A stretch of 64,000 nt of DNA from Cryptomeria japonica (Eukaryota > Streptophyta > Pinopsida > Cupressales > Cupressaceae): NCBI RefSeq assembly GCF_030272615.1, contig NC_081415.1, positions 264,837,925-264,901,924 of the forward strand, written 5' to 3'. The notes beneath the pieces are model-generated. The model did not search any database, was not told the origin of the DNA, and saw nothing but the letters and a program-made list of their open reading frames with translations. How positions within the stretch are numbered: the first letter of the stretch is position 1; the number at the start of each line of letters is the position of its first letter. The position numbers and the translations under genes are program-made. This document shows positions 1-10,174 of this stretch, one piece after another.

Positions 1-372
1 CTACAACATCAACACTAGGGGCTCTTCTAGCACAATATAATGAAGAAGGAAAAGAGAAAACCATCTACTACATCAGTGGCACATTAGTAGGGTATGAGAT
101 CAATTATACCCCTATTGAAAGAGCATGTCTTACAGTTGTCTTTGCTTCCCAAAAGCTACAAAATTATATGGTAAATTCTCATAGCAATCTTGTGACAATA
201 ATATATCCTCTAAAATATTTTCTTAGCAAATAAACTCTCACATGAAGACCAACAAAATTAGTTATGATCCTCAGTGAATTTGATATAGAGTATATCGATC
301 AAAAGGAAACCAAAGGGCAAGTAATTGTTGATCAATTAATAGGTGTTCCTACCATACAAATCACCCACTTGT
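1..372 (+). pseudogene. Element A RNase H (first, gypsy type), broken
   Basis: Translation from base 2-3 reads as the gypsy RNase H that follows reverse transcriptase, with recognisable segments GALLAQYNEEGKE, YTPIERACL and EFDIEYIDQ. The same segments occur in element B at 15198-15515 on the other strand (for example YTIIEKACL and EFDIEYVEH), which supports the call. The N-terminal catalytic aspartate lies left of the window. At least two stop codons occur near 230-245. On its own the piece cannot be functional. Confidence in the family is good; the exact ends are approximate. Confidence 0.75.
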
Positions 373-424
373 ATCAAAGTTACCAAATGAAATAGTCTTC
401 ATAGTAACCACATCCACACAATCA

Positions 425-884
425 AAACTATAGTTTTATGGATCTCATACCCAACATGGATTAGGAGTAGAAATTCTATTTATCACACCTCAAGGGAATG
501 TTATTCCAAAGTCTTATATACTATATTTTCCTTGCACAAAAAATACTGTGAAGTATGAAGCTCTCATCACCGATTTTAGAACAACGGTACAATGTAAAAT
601 CAAGGATATCCATGTCTATTGTGATTCACAATTCATTATCAGATATGTCAATGATAACTATATGACAAAAAATGAAAAACATATGCCTTACAAACAAATG
701 GTGGATGATTTCAAAAAGTACTTTGATCATATTGTCTTTGAGAATATTATAAGGGTACAAAATAAAGCAATTGATGCAATGAAAATAATAGGATATTCTC
801 TTGACGTGCCAAATAATGTAACACATTATGAGTTCCTAGTAGAGCAATTAATGATCTGAACCTTTGACTTTCCCCAATCGGACC
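425..884 (+). pseudogene. Element A second RNase H (aRNH), interrupted by solo LTR
   Basis: This is the archaeal-type RNase H that Tat elements carry between the gypsy RNase H and integrase. Visible motifs are SHTQHGLG, FPCTKNTVKYEAL and DIHVYCDSQFIIRYVND. The first catalytic aspartate is replaced by tyrosine (Phe-Tyr-Gly-Ser near 434-445); the later Glu (KYEAL) and Asp (CDSQ) remain. The longest open part is 548-859. The reading frame is cut by the solo LTR that begins at 885 and resumes after 4314. A is therefore dead both by substitution and by insertion. Confidence 0.75.
880..884. repeat. Target-site duplication GGACC, left copy
   Basis: GGACC lies directly before TGTAATAACCC at 885 and again directly after GTTGTGACA at 4309, with the second copy at 4310-4314. 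A perfect 5-bp direct repeat outside TG...CA ends is the expected mark of an LTR-element integration. Confidence 0.85.
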
Positions 885-987
885 TGTAATAACCCACCAT
901 GTTTAACCCAGCAAATTTGACCATTCTTTTTTTTTTGTTTGTTTAATTTAATCACTTGTGTTTGATTCAATCGCATACTCTGGGCAT

Positions 988-1113
988 CCATCCGGGATGA
1001 GCATCTAACCATACGGGTTAGGCATCTGTCCATACGGGACATAAGATTTCATCCATCCAATACGGGATAGGCATCTACCCATACGGGGTAGGCATCTATC
1101 CAATCGGGATAGG
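988..1113. repeat. Degenerate tandem repeat, about 21 bp unit
   Basis: Five to six copies of a unit close to CCATACGGGNTAGGCATCT follow each other with small length changes (CCATCCGGGATGAGCATCT, CCATACGGGTTAGGCATCT and so on). The array lies near the 5' end of the 3.4-kb solo LTR. No coding meaning is seen. Confidence 0.8.
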
Positions 1114-2778
1114 AGGTGCTCTAGCCAGAGACTTAGACTCATCGGGACCATTCGGGTCCTGAGCCACTCACTAAGTACTACACTCTTCTAATAGGAGTGC
1201 ATCGAGGTCGTCGTCCTTAGGAGTAATTAAACAACATAATACGAGTTTGAATTCCACCTCGAAATTTGGCTTAAAGCCTCGGGAAGTCAAGCAAATCCAT
1301 ATGGGATTCCTTCCGAGTATGCATTGAATTACTTTTTCCATTTTATTTTACTTATCTTTCAAATTAGGATTCTACTCAATCATTCTATACCAAGCCTAGA
1401 CCCCACCCACGAACGCCTGAGTTCTAGGGACAACTCTGTCCCAAGACTGCCTACATACCCGTTTTGGCACGGGATCAAGGTGTAAAATATTTAGTTCTAT
1501 TTTCTACTCTATGGTTTGATGTAAACTGATTAGTGGGTACGCAACCCTTTCTAGGGTCAATGTCCCAGACAGTTTCTCTACGGTTGCTACCCACGGTGGT
1601 AGCGCTTAAGCAAAGGCTCAAGATGGCCTATTGCTTGTGGCCTAAAACAACTAGATCCTAATTCTTATCATAAGCGTCACCCTTGAGCACTTGCCAATCG
1701 ACAACAATTCTTCGAGATTAAATCAATTTCATAAGAGCATTTCACTCATCATCCCTATAGGAGTTTACTATGGTTTAACTCAACGGATGAAAGATCATTT
1801 TAGAATTATCTTATTAAATTATCGATCCAAGGGGGATTACCCACCCCTTGGATTTTAACTTCCAAGTGTCCCTTATTACTCCCCGATGATTTATAGGGAC
1901 GATGCCACAGATGTCGTTGATGCAGCTTTATTAGGCATTAAGTGCAATAGTTCAACACGACAACATTACCCGTAAGCGTGACCCAGAGGCACTGTATATA
2001 CCGAACGCTGCTAGGTTTTGATTTTCCAACTTCCTTTATTAGTTTTCTTAACTAAGAAACTTATGAAAACATCATGCTTGAAAACGATTATGACTTGAAC
2101 ATGCAAAATTTAGATATTGCAAAACTTAATTAATTGAAATAACTACTTGATGAATTTTGCGGAAGAAAAACAATAACTAAAATTATTTATTATTCAAAAC
2201 TTGAAATATAACTTGCATAATAATGACAATTATGAAACTTGAATATTAATAACTAAACGTGTAACTTCCATGGAGACGAAAATGTCAATAAATGTAATTA
2301 ATGTATAAGAAATTGCATGATACAAGAATAGTGTAACTTGCATGTAAGATTAAGCAATGTATGGTTCCCATCACGGAATAATTAATTATGGTCATAGGTT
2401 CCAAAAATAGCAATTAGTTTAGACATTTGATTCAAATCATATTAATATACATTAATTGCTTTTAATGAGTCCAAAATGCCAACTAAGTGACCCAACGAAT
2501 TTAAGTAGTTTTTATAAAATTCCAATTATAAAATTTAACACAATTTGATCTACAATTAGAGAATTGCTTAAAAGAAAATTATTATTATAAATTTTACAAA
2601 GGACAATTATAAAATTTAATTTTCAATTTAGAAAATTGCTAAAATAATTACATTTCGAAATTACCTAAGTTAAAATTTTATTAAACTAAAATAAAAAAAG
2701 TTAACAATGTACAAATTGCCACGAATTAAATTTCTAGTGGCATTTTTTTAGAAAAAAAGGAAAGGGGGCAAGTGGGAG

Positions 2779-2937
2779 TGGGACCCATGGGTCCCATCAC
2801 CACTGCAGGTCTACGGAAGCAAGCCCGCAGTGATGAGGGGACCCCGTGGTCCCCTCCACTACCTTGCAAACACTGTTGTGACAGTGACCACAGGGGAAGT
2901 GGAGGGTACCACTTCCCCGGCGGTTACTATAACCGCC
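2779..2937. repeat. Cluster of six consecutive inverted repeats (hairpins)
   Basis: Six inverted repeats follow one another in 159 bp: an 18-bp palindrome centred on CCATGG (2779-2796); a 10-bp stem with one mismatch (2797-2806 with 2827-2836); a 9-bp stem around CCGT (2835-2856); a 6-bp stem around TGTG (2871-2886); a 10-bp perfect stem around AGGGTA (2893-2918); and an 8-bp perfect stem around CTA (2919-2937). The patch is GC-rich in an otherwise AT-rich LTR and lies about 150 bp upstream of the TATA box. Confidence 0.85.
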
Positions 2938-3083
2938 TCCACTAGCCTGCACGTCGCCCGATACCCATAAAATCCGAATGACGTGATTTCATATTAAAAT
3001 TGCTTGCAATGTTTACTATATTCATTTTTGCATGATATATATATATATACACACATATGGCTTACATTTCCAGAATTTAATGG

Positions 3084-3093
3084 TATATAAAAA
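3084..3093 (+). promoter_or_regulatory. TATA box of the 3.4-kb solo LTR
   Basis: TATATAAAAA stands in a plus-strand context downstream of the hairpin cluster. It is the best TATA match in this LTR and would place transcription start near 3115, but no transcript evidence is available. Confidence 0.5.
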
Positions 3094-3149
3094 GGAGTAT
3101 TTTATGAAATAAGAACAAGAATTTCACAGGAATGAAATGAAGTGGAGAG

Positions 3150-3660
3150 ATTTGCTTCAGAAATAAATAGATAATTAGATTATCACAAAGGTAGGAAATT
3201 GATTTCAAGGGAAGAAAATAGAGAGATTTGCTTCAGCAAATAAAACAGATAATTAGATTTCCATAGAGGATTATTCACAGAGAAATATATTCCTCCATTA
3301 CAACTAATATTCATAGAGAGAAGTGTATAACCAAATAAAAATATTCATGAAATCAATGAGAATAAGGAATTATTCACATAGATGAATAACACAGAGGATT
3401 ATTTACAGAGAGAAATGAATACATGAGATTTATATCTTATTATCAGGCATTTTCTGTTCGTAGGGAAGTAAGATTTTTAATGTACGAAAAGAATTACATT
3501 TAAATTTTCAATCTAGTAAATGAAATTGAGAGAAGAAAAGCAAGATCTGATATTTTCTAAAACAAATAATAAAGCTATCTTTCACATGCAAGCAAGATCT
3601 GATATTTCTTCTCTAAGGAAAAATTAAACAAATAAATAAGCTATCTTTTCAATATTATCA
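3150..3660. repeat. Two pairs of imperfect direct repeats in the solo LTR
   Basis: AGAGATTTGCTTCAG with a following AT-rich tract (ATAATTAGATT) occurs near 3145-3180 and again near 3221-3260. A second pair built around AAGCAAGATCTGATATTT, followed by AAGCTATCTTT, occurs near 3536-3583 and 3591-3650. These are local tandem duplications downstream of the TATA box. Confidence 0.7.
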
Positions 3661-4180
3661 CAAAAGAAAATTTTATAAAGTAAGATCTAGAAGCTATATT
3701 TTGGATAATACCATTTTCTCATATGGGAATGTGAAATAACAAGAGGAGAACCTGGCTTATTGAAGTTCAATGTTGAATCCAACCTTCTAGCTATCCTCCT
3801 TAGATCCTTCCTTGCCACTTGAGAGAAATCTTTCAAACAATAACTTAACAAATCCTGCAACGAAAATGAGACTACCAAGAAGATCCTACTAAAAACTTGG
3901 GAAATTTTCTTCAAAACATAATCAACTCCCTTCTTTGAAACTTGCATACAATTTTATAAGAAAAATCCCTCAATTCCACTATCTAGAGAATTTAATTACA
4001 AAAAGAGATTCTTTTCTAATATTGGACTCATGCAAATTGATTAAAAACTTAGTGGGGGAGTTACACGCAAGGTGGTGGAGATTCCTCTAGAAGCTTCTAA
4101 TTCTTCCTACAACATGTGCCATAATTGGGAGTGGGAAAATAAATAAAATAAAAATAATGCCTTTGAATTATACTCTCCAA

Positions 4181-4202
4181 GTGTGTGTGTGTGTGTGTGT
4201 GT
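4181..4202. repeat. (GT)11 microsatellite
   Basis: Eleven uninterrupted GT units lie near the right end of the solo LTR. The open frame that runs through it on the plus strand is a by-product of the repeat. Confidence 0.95.
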
Positions 4203-4309
4203 TTATTATTATTTTTTTAATAACATTTATTCAATCATTTTAAGTAGCTTAACCAAAAATATAATAGAATTGTACTTAAATCAAAAAGTGATAAAGGAGG
4301 GTTGTGACA

Positions 4310-4314
4310 GGACC
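4310..4314. repeat. Target-site duplication GGACC, right copy
   Basis: Right copy of the 5-bp duplication that bounds the solo LTR; see the left copy at 880-884. Element A resumes from here. Confidence 0.85.
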
Positions 4315-5593
4315 TCATGTGTGAAATTGTCAGTCCTAAGTCACCTTAGTATAAAGACATATATGCCTATCTCCATGACTAATAAATTTCTCTCAATTTA
4401 TCTAGAAACCAACACAAAACCTTTATTCGTCAAGCCTCACAATATGTTATCATTGTTGATACCCTATACCATCAAGTCTAGATGGTACCCTTCTCAAATT
4501 TCTCAATTTAGAGGAAGCATACACAACTTTATGAGAAGTACATGATGGTATATTTGGAGCTCATTCTGGTTGTCCTTCCCTAGCTAAAAATGTTATGACA
4601 CCTAGATAGTATTGGCCCACTACAAAAAGAGATGCATTCAAATTTGTTCAAAATTGTCATTAGTTTCAGATACATGGAGATCTCATCCATGTGCCAGCAC
4701 AAGAACTTCAGCCCATCACATCTTCATGGTCCTTTTCTCAATGGGGACTTGACCTCAGAAAAAATATTAACCCTACCTCTACTAATAGCCACAAATTCAT
4801 CCTTACCACCAACAAGTATTTTTGGAATTGGATCAAAGCAATTCCCTTCACCTATATTACTAATTAACAAATTGCCAATTTTATCCTCAATTATATCATA
4901 TTCTGGAATGGTGTACCATTGTCCATTATCGCAAATAATGGTGAACCTTTCTAAAATAGAGATGGCCATGAACTTCGTGATAAATTTTATATCTCACATC
5001 ATTTCGTCACTCCATACTATCCTCAGAGTAACACTCAAGCCAAGTCATCCAAAAAAATTATTTTGAAAGAAACCTATCAATGATGCTAACCAAGATTGAC
5101 ACATTCAACTAAATATTTCCTTATGTTCTTATAGAACTATCCATCGCACCCCTACAAGAGCTACTCCATTATCCTTTGTCTATGGATTTAAAATCCATAC
5201 TTCTAATCAAGGTCAAGTTACCATCCTTGAGAGTATCTTTGCACAAATTAGTTTAATGAATAATATTGGGTAACCATACTGCAAGAGCTAGAACTACTAG
5301 GCGAGAGGTGCCAAGCAGTTCTAACCCACTTGCAAGCTAACCAAACCACCTTTTTTGTGATTACATCAAAAGGGTTAGAATCTATAATTTTGAGATAGGT
5401 GACTTGGTCCTTAAAGAAAATTAGAGAAACTTGACAAAAAGAGAAAAACCAAGTAAATTTCAACCTAACTAATTACATCCATATATCATAACAACAACAT
5501 ATAGATCTGGTGTTTTATCAATTAGCTACCCTAGAAGGTGAACCGTTACTAGAGCCTATCAACAAAATGCACCTTCCAAAAATTTATACATAA
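4315..5593 (+). pseudogene. Element A integrase, heavily mutated
   Basis: From about 4560, three-frame translation gives the Tat integrase in order: the zinc-binding start (AHSGCPSLAK), the core (QIHGDLIHVPAQELQPI, SQWGLDL), PYYPQSNTQAKSSKK, and the C-terminal end (LATLEGEPLLEP, INKMHLPKIYT) with a stop at 5591-5593. The reading frame switches several times. The second catalytic Asp of the DDE triad is Asn (IIANNGEP) and the catalytic Glu is Lys (QAKSS); both fit G-to-A changes. 4315-4560 holds the short spacer after the second RNase H, with no clear domain. The gene is dead. Confidence 0.75.
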
Positions 5594-7113
5594 CCCTCAG
5601 GGAATCCCTATTCAAAATATTCAAATCAAATCAAATCAAAAAATTTAAAATTTAAAAAAAATCATAAATTAAGAGAAATGATTGCATCCTCTAATAAAAA
5701 CCACTTGGTAGCAACTTCAACAAGTACCATGGTGAAAACCTCTTTGAGGCATCATGTGTGATAGGATATTGCTCTACCATCTCCCATTATTATATAGTTG
5801 ATTTTCCATGATCCAAACCCACATCCGTACATTATACACTCCATTTTTTGTTCACTTCCATAATAAATTTTTGACACACTTCTCATAGCCTAAGATTTGT
5901 TAGTTTTTAGCATCACTATACCAATTCCATAATAAATTAAGTCACATTACCACTACCACAATATATAGTTTGATGCTTGATTAGGGGCAATCCTTAATAT
6001 TAGTTTTTATATCTTTGATATCATATCAAAGGATATATTACACATACACTTTCACAATCTATCATTCATAATAAAATTTTCAAAACCCATAATAAACTTT
6101 CACATCAACTCACCCTCCATAATGAACTATCTCTTGCAAGATTGAAACTTTGTTTAAACACGAATAAGTCAAGAAATTGAAAAACAATAGATAAACTACC
6201 AAAAGGTGATACAACATAAATGATGCATTGACATCACATGTCCTTGGCTATCAATTGTCTTATAAAAAGTTGTCACATCATCAAAAAAAAGTTAATTACT
6301 TTAACAACATGCAAAATTCCTCAAATTAAACACACATATCTTTGGCAAGAAGATCGCGAAAATTGTTGACTCATTTGGCCTAGTAAGTCTAACCTTTTAT
6401 TTTACATCACGTCCCTATGCTACTCAAGGATATCAACAAGTGATTTCAGGATCGAGGATCGAACATGATTTTTGTCTTTGATTTTTGTTTGTAGTTTGTT
6501 TTGGCAATAATGTTTGGGCAATTAAGATCCTTGTGTGTGACAAAGATTTCACCTAGCATTATTTAAATATCATATGCACGTTAAAGGTAAACTAATTCTT
6601 TCTTACATTAGGATATATATGATGTATGGTTACTTCCTCACATATTTTGAATGGATCTATTGTCACCTAGTATGAGTCAAAACACTCCTCATTTGCAATG
6701 TGTCTGTCTACACAAATGGATAGTCCTCACCTTGGTTTTTTCATACATTCGTGTAATAGATTCAAATGCAAAAGGAATACACTCTATAATGATAATTTTA
6801 TGCACTAGTCAAGCCTAATTAAAGTTCAATACTACCCTTCACATGATCTTCTGAAGAAACCAATTGAGCTTATTTATATTTGATATCAATCAAACCTTGT
6901 CTACCATCAACTAAATTTCTTCATTTCTTACTAACCATCTGTTTTTTCCATCATATTTTATCTTTCATGTAACATCCTTCTTCTTTCAAGAGATCAATCA
7001 TACCTTTAATACATAAATAACCTCTTGAGGGGGCATTCTATCTCCATCTCTTGGCATGTCGTGGCATCATCTTCACTTTTTCTTTGAACTAATGCTACTT
7101 TGAACATTGTGTC
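5594..7113 (+). other. Element A 3' untranslated region
   Basis: About 1.5 kb between the integrase stop and the polypurine tract. No coding is seen. A motif near 5699-5735 (AACCACTTGGTAGCAACTTC, then a tract with ATGGTGAAAACC) resembles 60300-60350 in the equivalent place of element C (AACCACTTCTGGTGGCACC and ATGGTGACAACC), so the two elements share family-level 3' sequence. A short AT-rich simple stretch lies near 5625-5665. Confidence 0.6.
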
Positions 7114-7127
7114 AAAGAGGGGCAAAA
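7114..7127 (+). promoter_or_regulatory. Element A polypurine tract
   Basis: AAAGAGGGGCAAAA stands directly before the LTR start TGTAGACACC. Element C has AAAGAGAGGCAAAA before the same TGTAGACAC start. This tract primes plus-strand DNA synthesis in LTR elements. Confidence 0.85.
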
Positions 7128-7325
7128 TGTAGACACCTAAAATTGTCTTGATGACTATAATACAACATTTTACTAACATTTCTCTTAATTAATTAAATAA
7201 TCATAATTATTTAATTAAAATAATATCATTTTTCTCCTTCAAATTCAAAATCTAAATTTCCCTCCATTATCAATCAAGTAGTTTTAACTATTTAATTATT
7301 TTAAACATCTTCCACTATTAATTAA
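7128..7325 (+). mobile_element. Element A 3' LTR, first part
   Basis: Starts TGTAGACACCTAAAATTG directly after the polypurine tract, and is AT-rich with repeated TTTAATTA-like units as in the U3 of element C. It is interrupted at the LINE-1 target duplication TATTAATTAA (7316-7325) and resumes at 43790. The two parts add up to about 1.03 kb, close to the 1.08 kb of the LTR of C, which supports the join. Confidence 0.7.
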
Positions 7326-7350
7326 GTAATTTTTAATATTTTTTTAATTG

Positions 7351-7355
7351 GTAAT
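7351..7355. repeat. Target-site duplication GTAAT of element B, left copy
   Basis: GTAAT directly precedes TGTGTGTGTGAAAAG at 7356. The second copy at 41962-41966 directly follows GGGTATTACA. The duplication proves that the two LTRs, 32 kb apart, belong to one insertion. Confidence 0.9.
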
Positions 7356-8517
7356 TGTGTGTGTGAAAAGTGGAATAAGTATCTACAAGCTATACGACAC
7401 AACACTTCAATTAAGTCATTACATGTATGGTTAGATAGATATAAGCATGAACAATAAAACCATAACAAATTGACCAATTGTCTTCTAAAAGATGTGAGTA
7501 TAGACTTGCTCTCATATTTGTATAGCAATACCAGTGACTAGACTACACCAAGATGAAGGATTTAATCTATATGAGCATGATATTAAGCTAAATGGATGAA
7601 AGATTATGCTATATGGATGAAAATTAAGCTATATGAATTCAAACAATCATAATAAAAAAGCTAAACTAAGATGCAATAATCTCGAAAAGCAAGCACAATA
7701 TTTTCAATAACTCCAGAGCAAAAACTGCATAATAACAATAAATCTCCAAGGTGTTTTGAATGAGAGATGAAGGCTGAATTTATAGAAATTCAAAAGAGAG
7801 ACCAATGATCAAGATCGATTAGCAATTAGCAGTTGAGATTATTCAAGAAAAAACACAATTTAGGATAAATGAAATAATTGAGAAATCAGATTCAATTAAC
7901 CTTGAGATAGATTCCAATTGTAATTTAATTGAAATGCATTCAGATTATAAGTTCAAGTTTGCATTGGAGATAAAGTTTAGTTGATTCCATGCACTTGAGA
8001 TAAAAATAGGTGATTCCATGTGATTTCTTTGATTTATTCAAGAAAAGAGTCTTTTCAAAGCAACTGAACTTCTTTTCTCAAAAGCTTTGAGTTCCAATTT
8101 TAGAGAATGATTAATAATTCAATTAATTGCTTTTCTGATTTCAAGTTATCTCAATTTAAAAAAAGAAATAATATCTTAAGTTTGATTTCTCTCTCAATTT
8201 AATTCTTTTATTTTATTTTCAATTTAACTCTTTCTTTGCATATTGATTCCTCTTTTGTAATAAATAATTCCTTTTTTTATGATTAAATGGCAAATTTATT
8301 AATTAATTAAATATGCTAGGATATTTAATAAATTAAATAGGATAATTGATCAAAATGATTCCTTGGAATGATTTAATTAATATAGAATAATTCACTTGCC
8401 ATGTGACATTTAATGATTAAAGAATTAATTGATTGTGTGCTTGCCTTTGGTTAGGACCTTGGTGATGTTGTTGAGATTAGGGGCCCATGGTTAGATGACC
8501 ATTTTTAGGGTATTACA
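7356..8517 (-). mobile_element. Element B 3' LTR
   Basis: 1162 bp; on the minus strand it begins TGTAATACCCTAAAAATGG and ends CTTTTCACACACACA. It matches 40763-41961 closely. The other copy is longer mainly through short AT-rich stretches near 41790 and 41868 that are absent here. Confidence 0.92.
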
Positions 8518-8530
8518 TTTCCCCCTCTTT
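8518..8530 (-). promoter_or_regulatory. Element B polypurine tract
   Basis: AAAGAGGGGGAAA on the minus strand stands directly before the LTR start TGTAATACCC. It fixes the orientation of B as minus. Confidence 0.88.
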
Positions 8531-9200
8531 AAATTAATGTGCAAGCAACGCGTTGGTTCAAAGAATGGTTGATGTCTAGGAGATACCAGTTCTGAACTGG
8601 ATTGATCACGAACCAGATGAAGAGTGAGTTTTTTAGCTTATTTTGAAGTGATGAAACTGAACAGAGTTGATTAAAGTGATACCGATCCCGAACTTGATTT
8701 AACTAGGACCGATGAAGAGAAAAGATACCGAACTTGAACTTGATTGATCAAGAAGCGAATCTTACTGATCTAGAACTTAATTGAACTAGACACAGTGAGC
8801 GAAGATAAAATTGATCTTGAACTTGATGGATCTGAGCGAAGATAAACTGTCTAGCTTGATTTGACATGATGAAACTGAACACCTGCTTAGATTGAGTATG
8901 TGATCAAAGATACTCTTTAAAATTTTGACTGAGTTTAAACAAATAATCAGCTTGATGAAAAGCGATGAAATTGATTAACATTAAGAGATTGATTCAAACG
9001 AAGACAATATCAGCTTGATTTGGAGTGATGAAACTGATAGGCCCCTAGCGATTGATTTGATTCAGATGATTGAGAAATATCAACTTGATATGAAGTGATG
9101 AAGTTGAGATGCCCTTAGCGATAAGAATTTGTTTGATTTTCTTTAGTTGAAAATATTTTTGCTCGACGTTTGATGAAGATTTAAAAATTTTCTCGACTTT
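8531..9200. repeat. Degenerate repeat region in the 3' part of element B
   Basis: Variants of GCTTGATTTGAAGTGATGAAACTGA recur near 8637, 8860, 8960, 9015 and 9088, with GAACTTGATTGA-like units (8670-8850) between them. TAGCGAT occurs near 9047 and 9117. The units are too diverged for a clean period. No coding is seen. Confidence 0.6.
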
Positions 9201-9551
9201 GAAGATGTGAGGTCATGAGGTCATGAGTATGGCCCCTCGAGAGAGAAATCAAAAGATAACGAGGGTACATGATTTTAGGCAATTGTTGGGCGATGATAAT
9301 TACTTGAGCACAAAGATTGAGTCAGAGGATCATTTAAAGATTTAGCGATGATTGATGTGAAATTGAGCGCAAATTGAAGAAAAGAATGAGAATGTGATGA
9401 AAGTGCTAAGTGGTCTAAGTTGGGAAAAATTGACTAGGATAATGATCTAGGATTTCGATTTTGATCCTGAAAATGGAATCAAGATAGGAAAATTAGCTAA
9501 GGGTACAATTTCCATGTCCATCGGAGCAAGTTTAAAAATTAGGGTTTTGGT

Positions 9552-9559
9552 TATATAAG
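9552..9559 (+). promoter_or_regulatory. Candidate TATA box of the antisense PMD gene in element B
   Basis: TATATAAG on the plus strand (context GGTTATATAAGGGG), about 0.6 kb upstream of the first recognisable plant-mobile-domain codon and antisense to element B. It has the spacing and context of a pol II core promoter. It could be chance in AT-rich DNA, but it lies upstream of splice-like signals and the PMD frame. Confidence 0.45.
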
Positions 9560-9696
9560 GGGTCCAAGTGTCATTTTCAATTCATTTTAACCTCTCCAAG
9601 TTTGAAATTTGAAAAGCCCTTTGCGAAGCAAAATGATCATTCTGATCTAGGTGCATCGATTCAAGTGCTAGAGACATCATAATCGACCGCGAAATT

Positions 9697-10174
9697 ATGA
9701 GCCAGTGGTAAGAGACTAATCTTTTGCCTTTTTATTTCATCAATTTTGATTTTTTATTTAATTTTTTGCTTTTTTAGGTCGTTGAAAATCGTTCAATGTC
9801 ATTTTGTCATGCGAGATCATACTGTGTCTCGTACGACAAACTGTCTTTTTGTGTTTTATCATTTTAGGCCATTAGTTTTGTCTTCTGGGACCTCCCCGTG
9901 TATCATACGAAAGTTTGCTTAAAAGACTATTTTATCGTGCGAATTCTTGTATTTTATCATATGGGAGTCTTTTGTCGTGCTATATCAATTCCTAACTCGT
10001 ACGAGTTTCTATCTAGACTCTGAAATGTCATATGAAAAACAGTGAGCATTTTTAAGTGTCCAAACATGAAAATTTGATTTTACAATTGATGTATTTGGAT
10101 TTGCGTAATGTTTAATTTATCATGTAGTGTAATTTGGATAATTTTTTGATGCTCTATTGTTTGATTCTTGCAAG
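9697..10174 (+). other. Probable 5' exon and intron region of the antisense PMD gene
   Basis: An ATG at 9697 is followed by AGCCAGTG and then GTAAGA at 9708-9713, a good plant 5' splice site. A T-rich tract ending TTGCTTTTTTAG at 9777 is a good 3' splice site, giving a 70-bp candidate intron. A second acceptor-like TTTGATTCTTGCAAG ends at 10174, exactly where PMD homology begins without an ATG. The PMD gene therefore probably has at least one intron before 10175, though the exact exon chain cannot be fixed by eye. The stretch 9780-10030 contains TCGTACGA-like words shared with the leader of B. Confidence 0.45.

Larger units (their letters stand above)
885..4309. mobile_element. 3.4-kb solo LTR (TG...CA) inserted in element A
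   Basis: The segment starts TGTAATAACCC and ends GGGTTGTGACA, imperfect inverted termini matching at 9 of 11 positions. It is flanked by GGACC on both sides and holds no gag or pol sequence. It separates RNase H from integrase of element A. A long LTR starting TGT-A--ACCC and several kb in length fits the Tekay/Del type of chromovirus, but no internal sequence remains to prove the family, so that is inference. A TATA box at 3084 and tandem repeats downstream of it suggest plus orientation. The most likely origin is recombination between the two LTRs of a full element. Confidence 0.8.

Noticed and set aside
4183-4545. Plus-strand frame of 120 codons
   Set aside because: It starts inside the (GT)11 run and crosses the solo LTR end and the GGACC duplication, so it cannot be an old gene.
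9697-9935. Spliced N-terminal exon of PMD as a firm gene model
   Set aside because: The first intron looks good, but the continuing frame stops near 9930 before the PMD part, so the exon chain is unresolved. Kept only as a candidate region.
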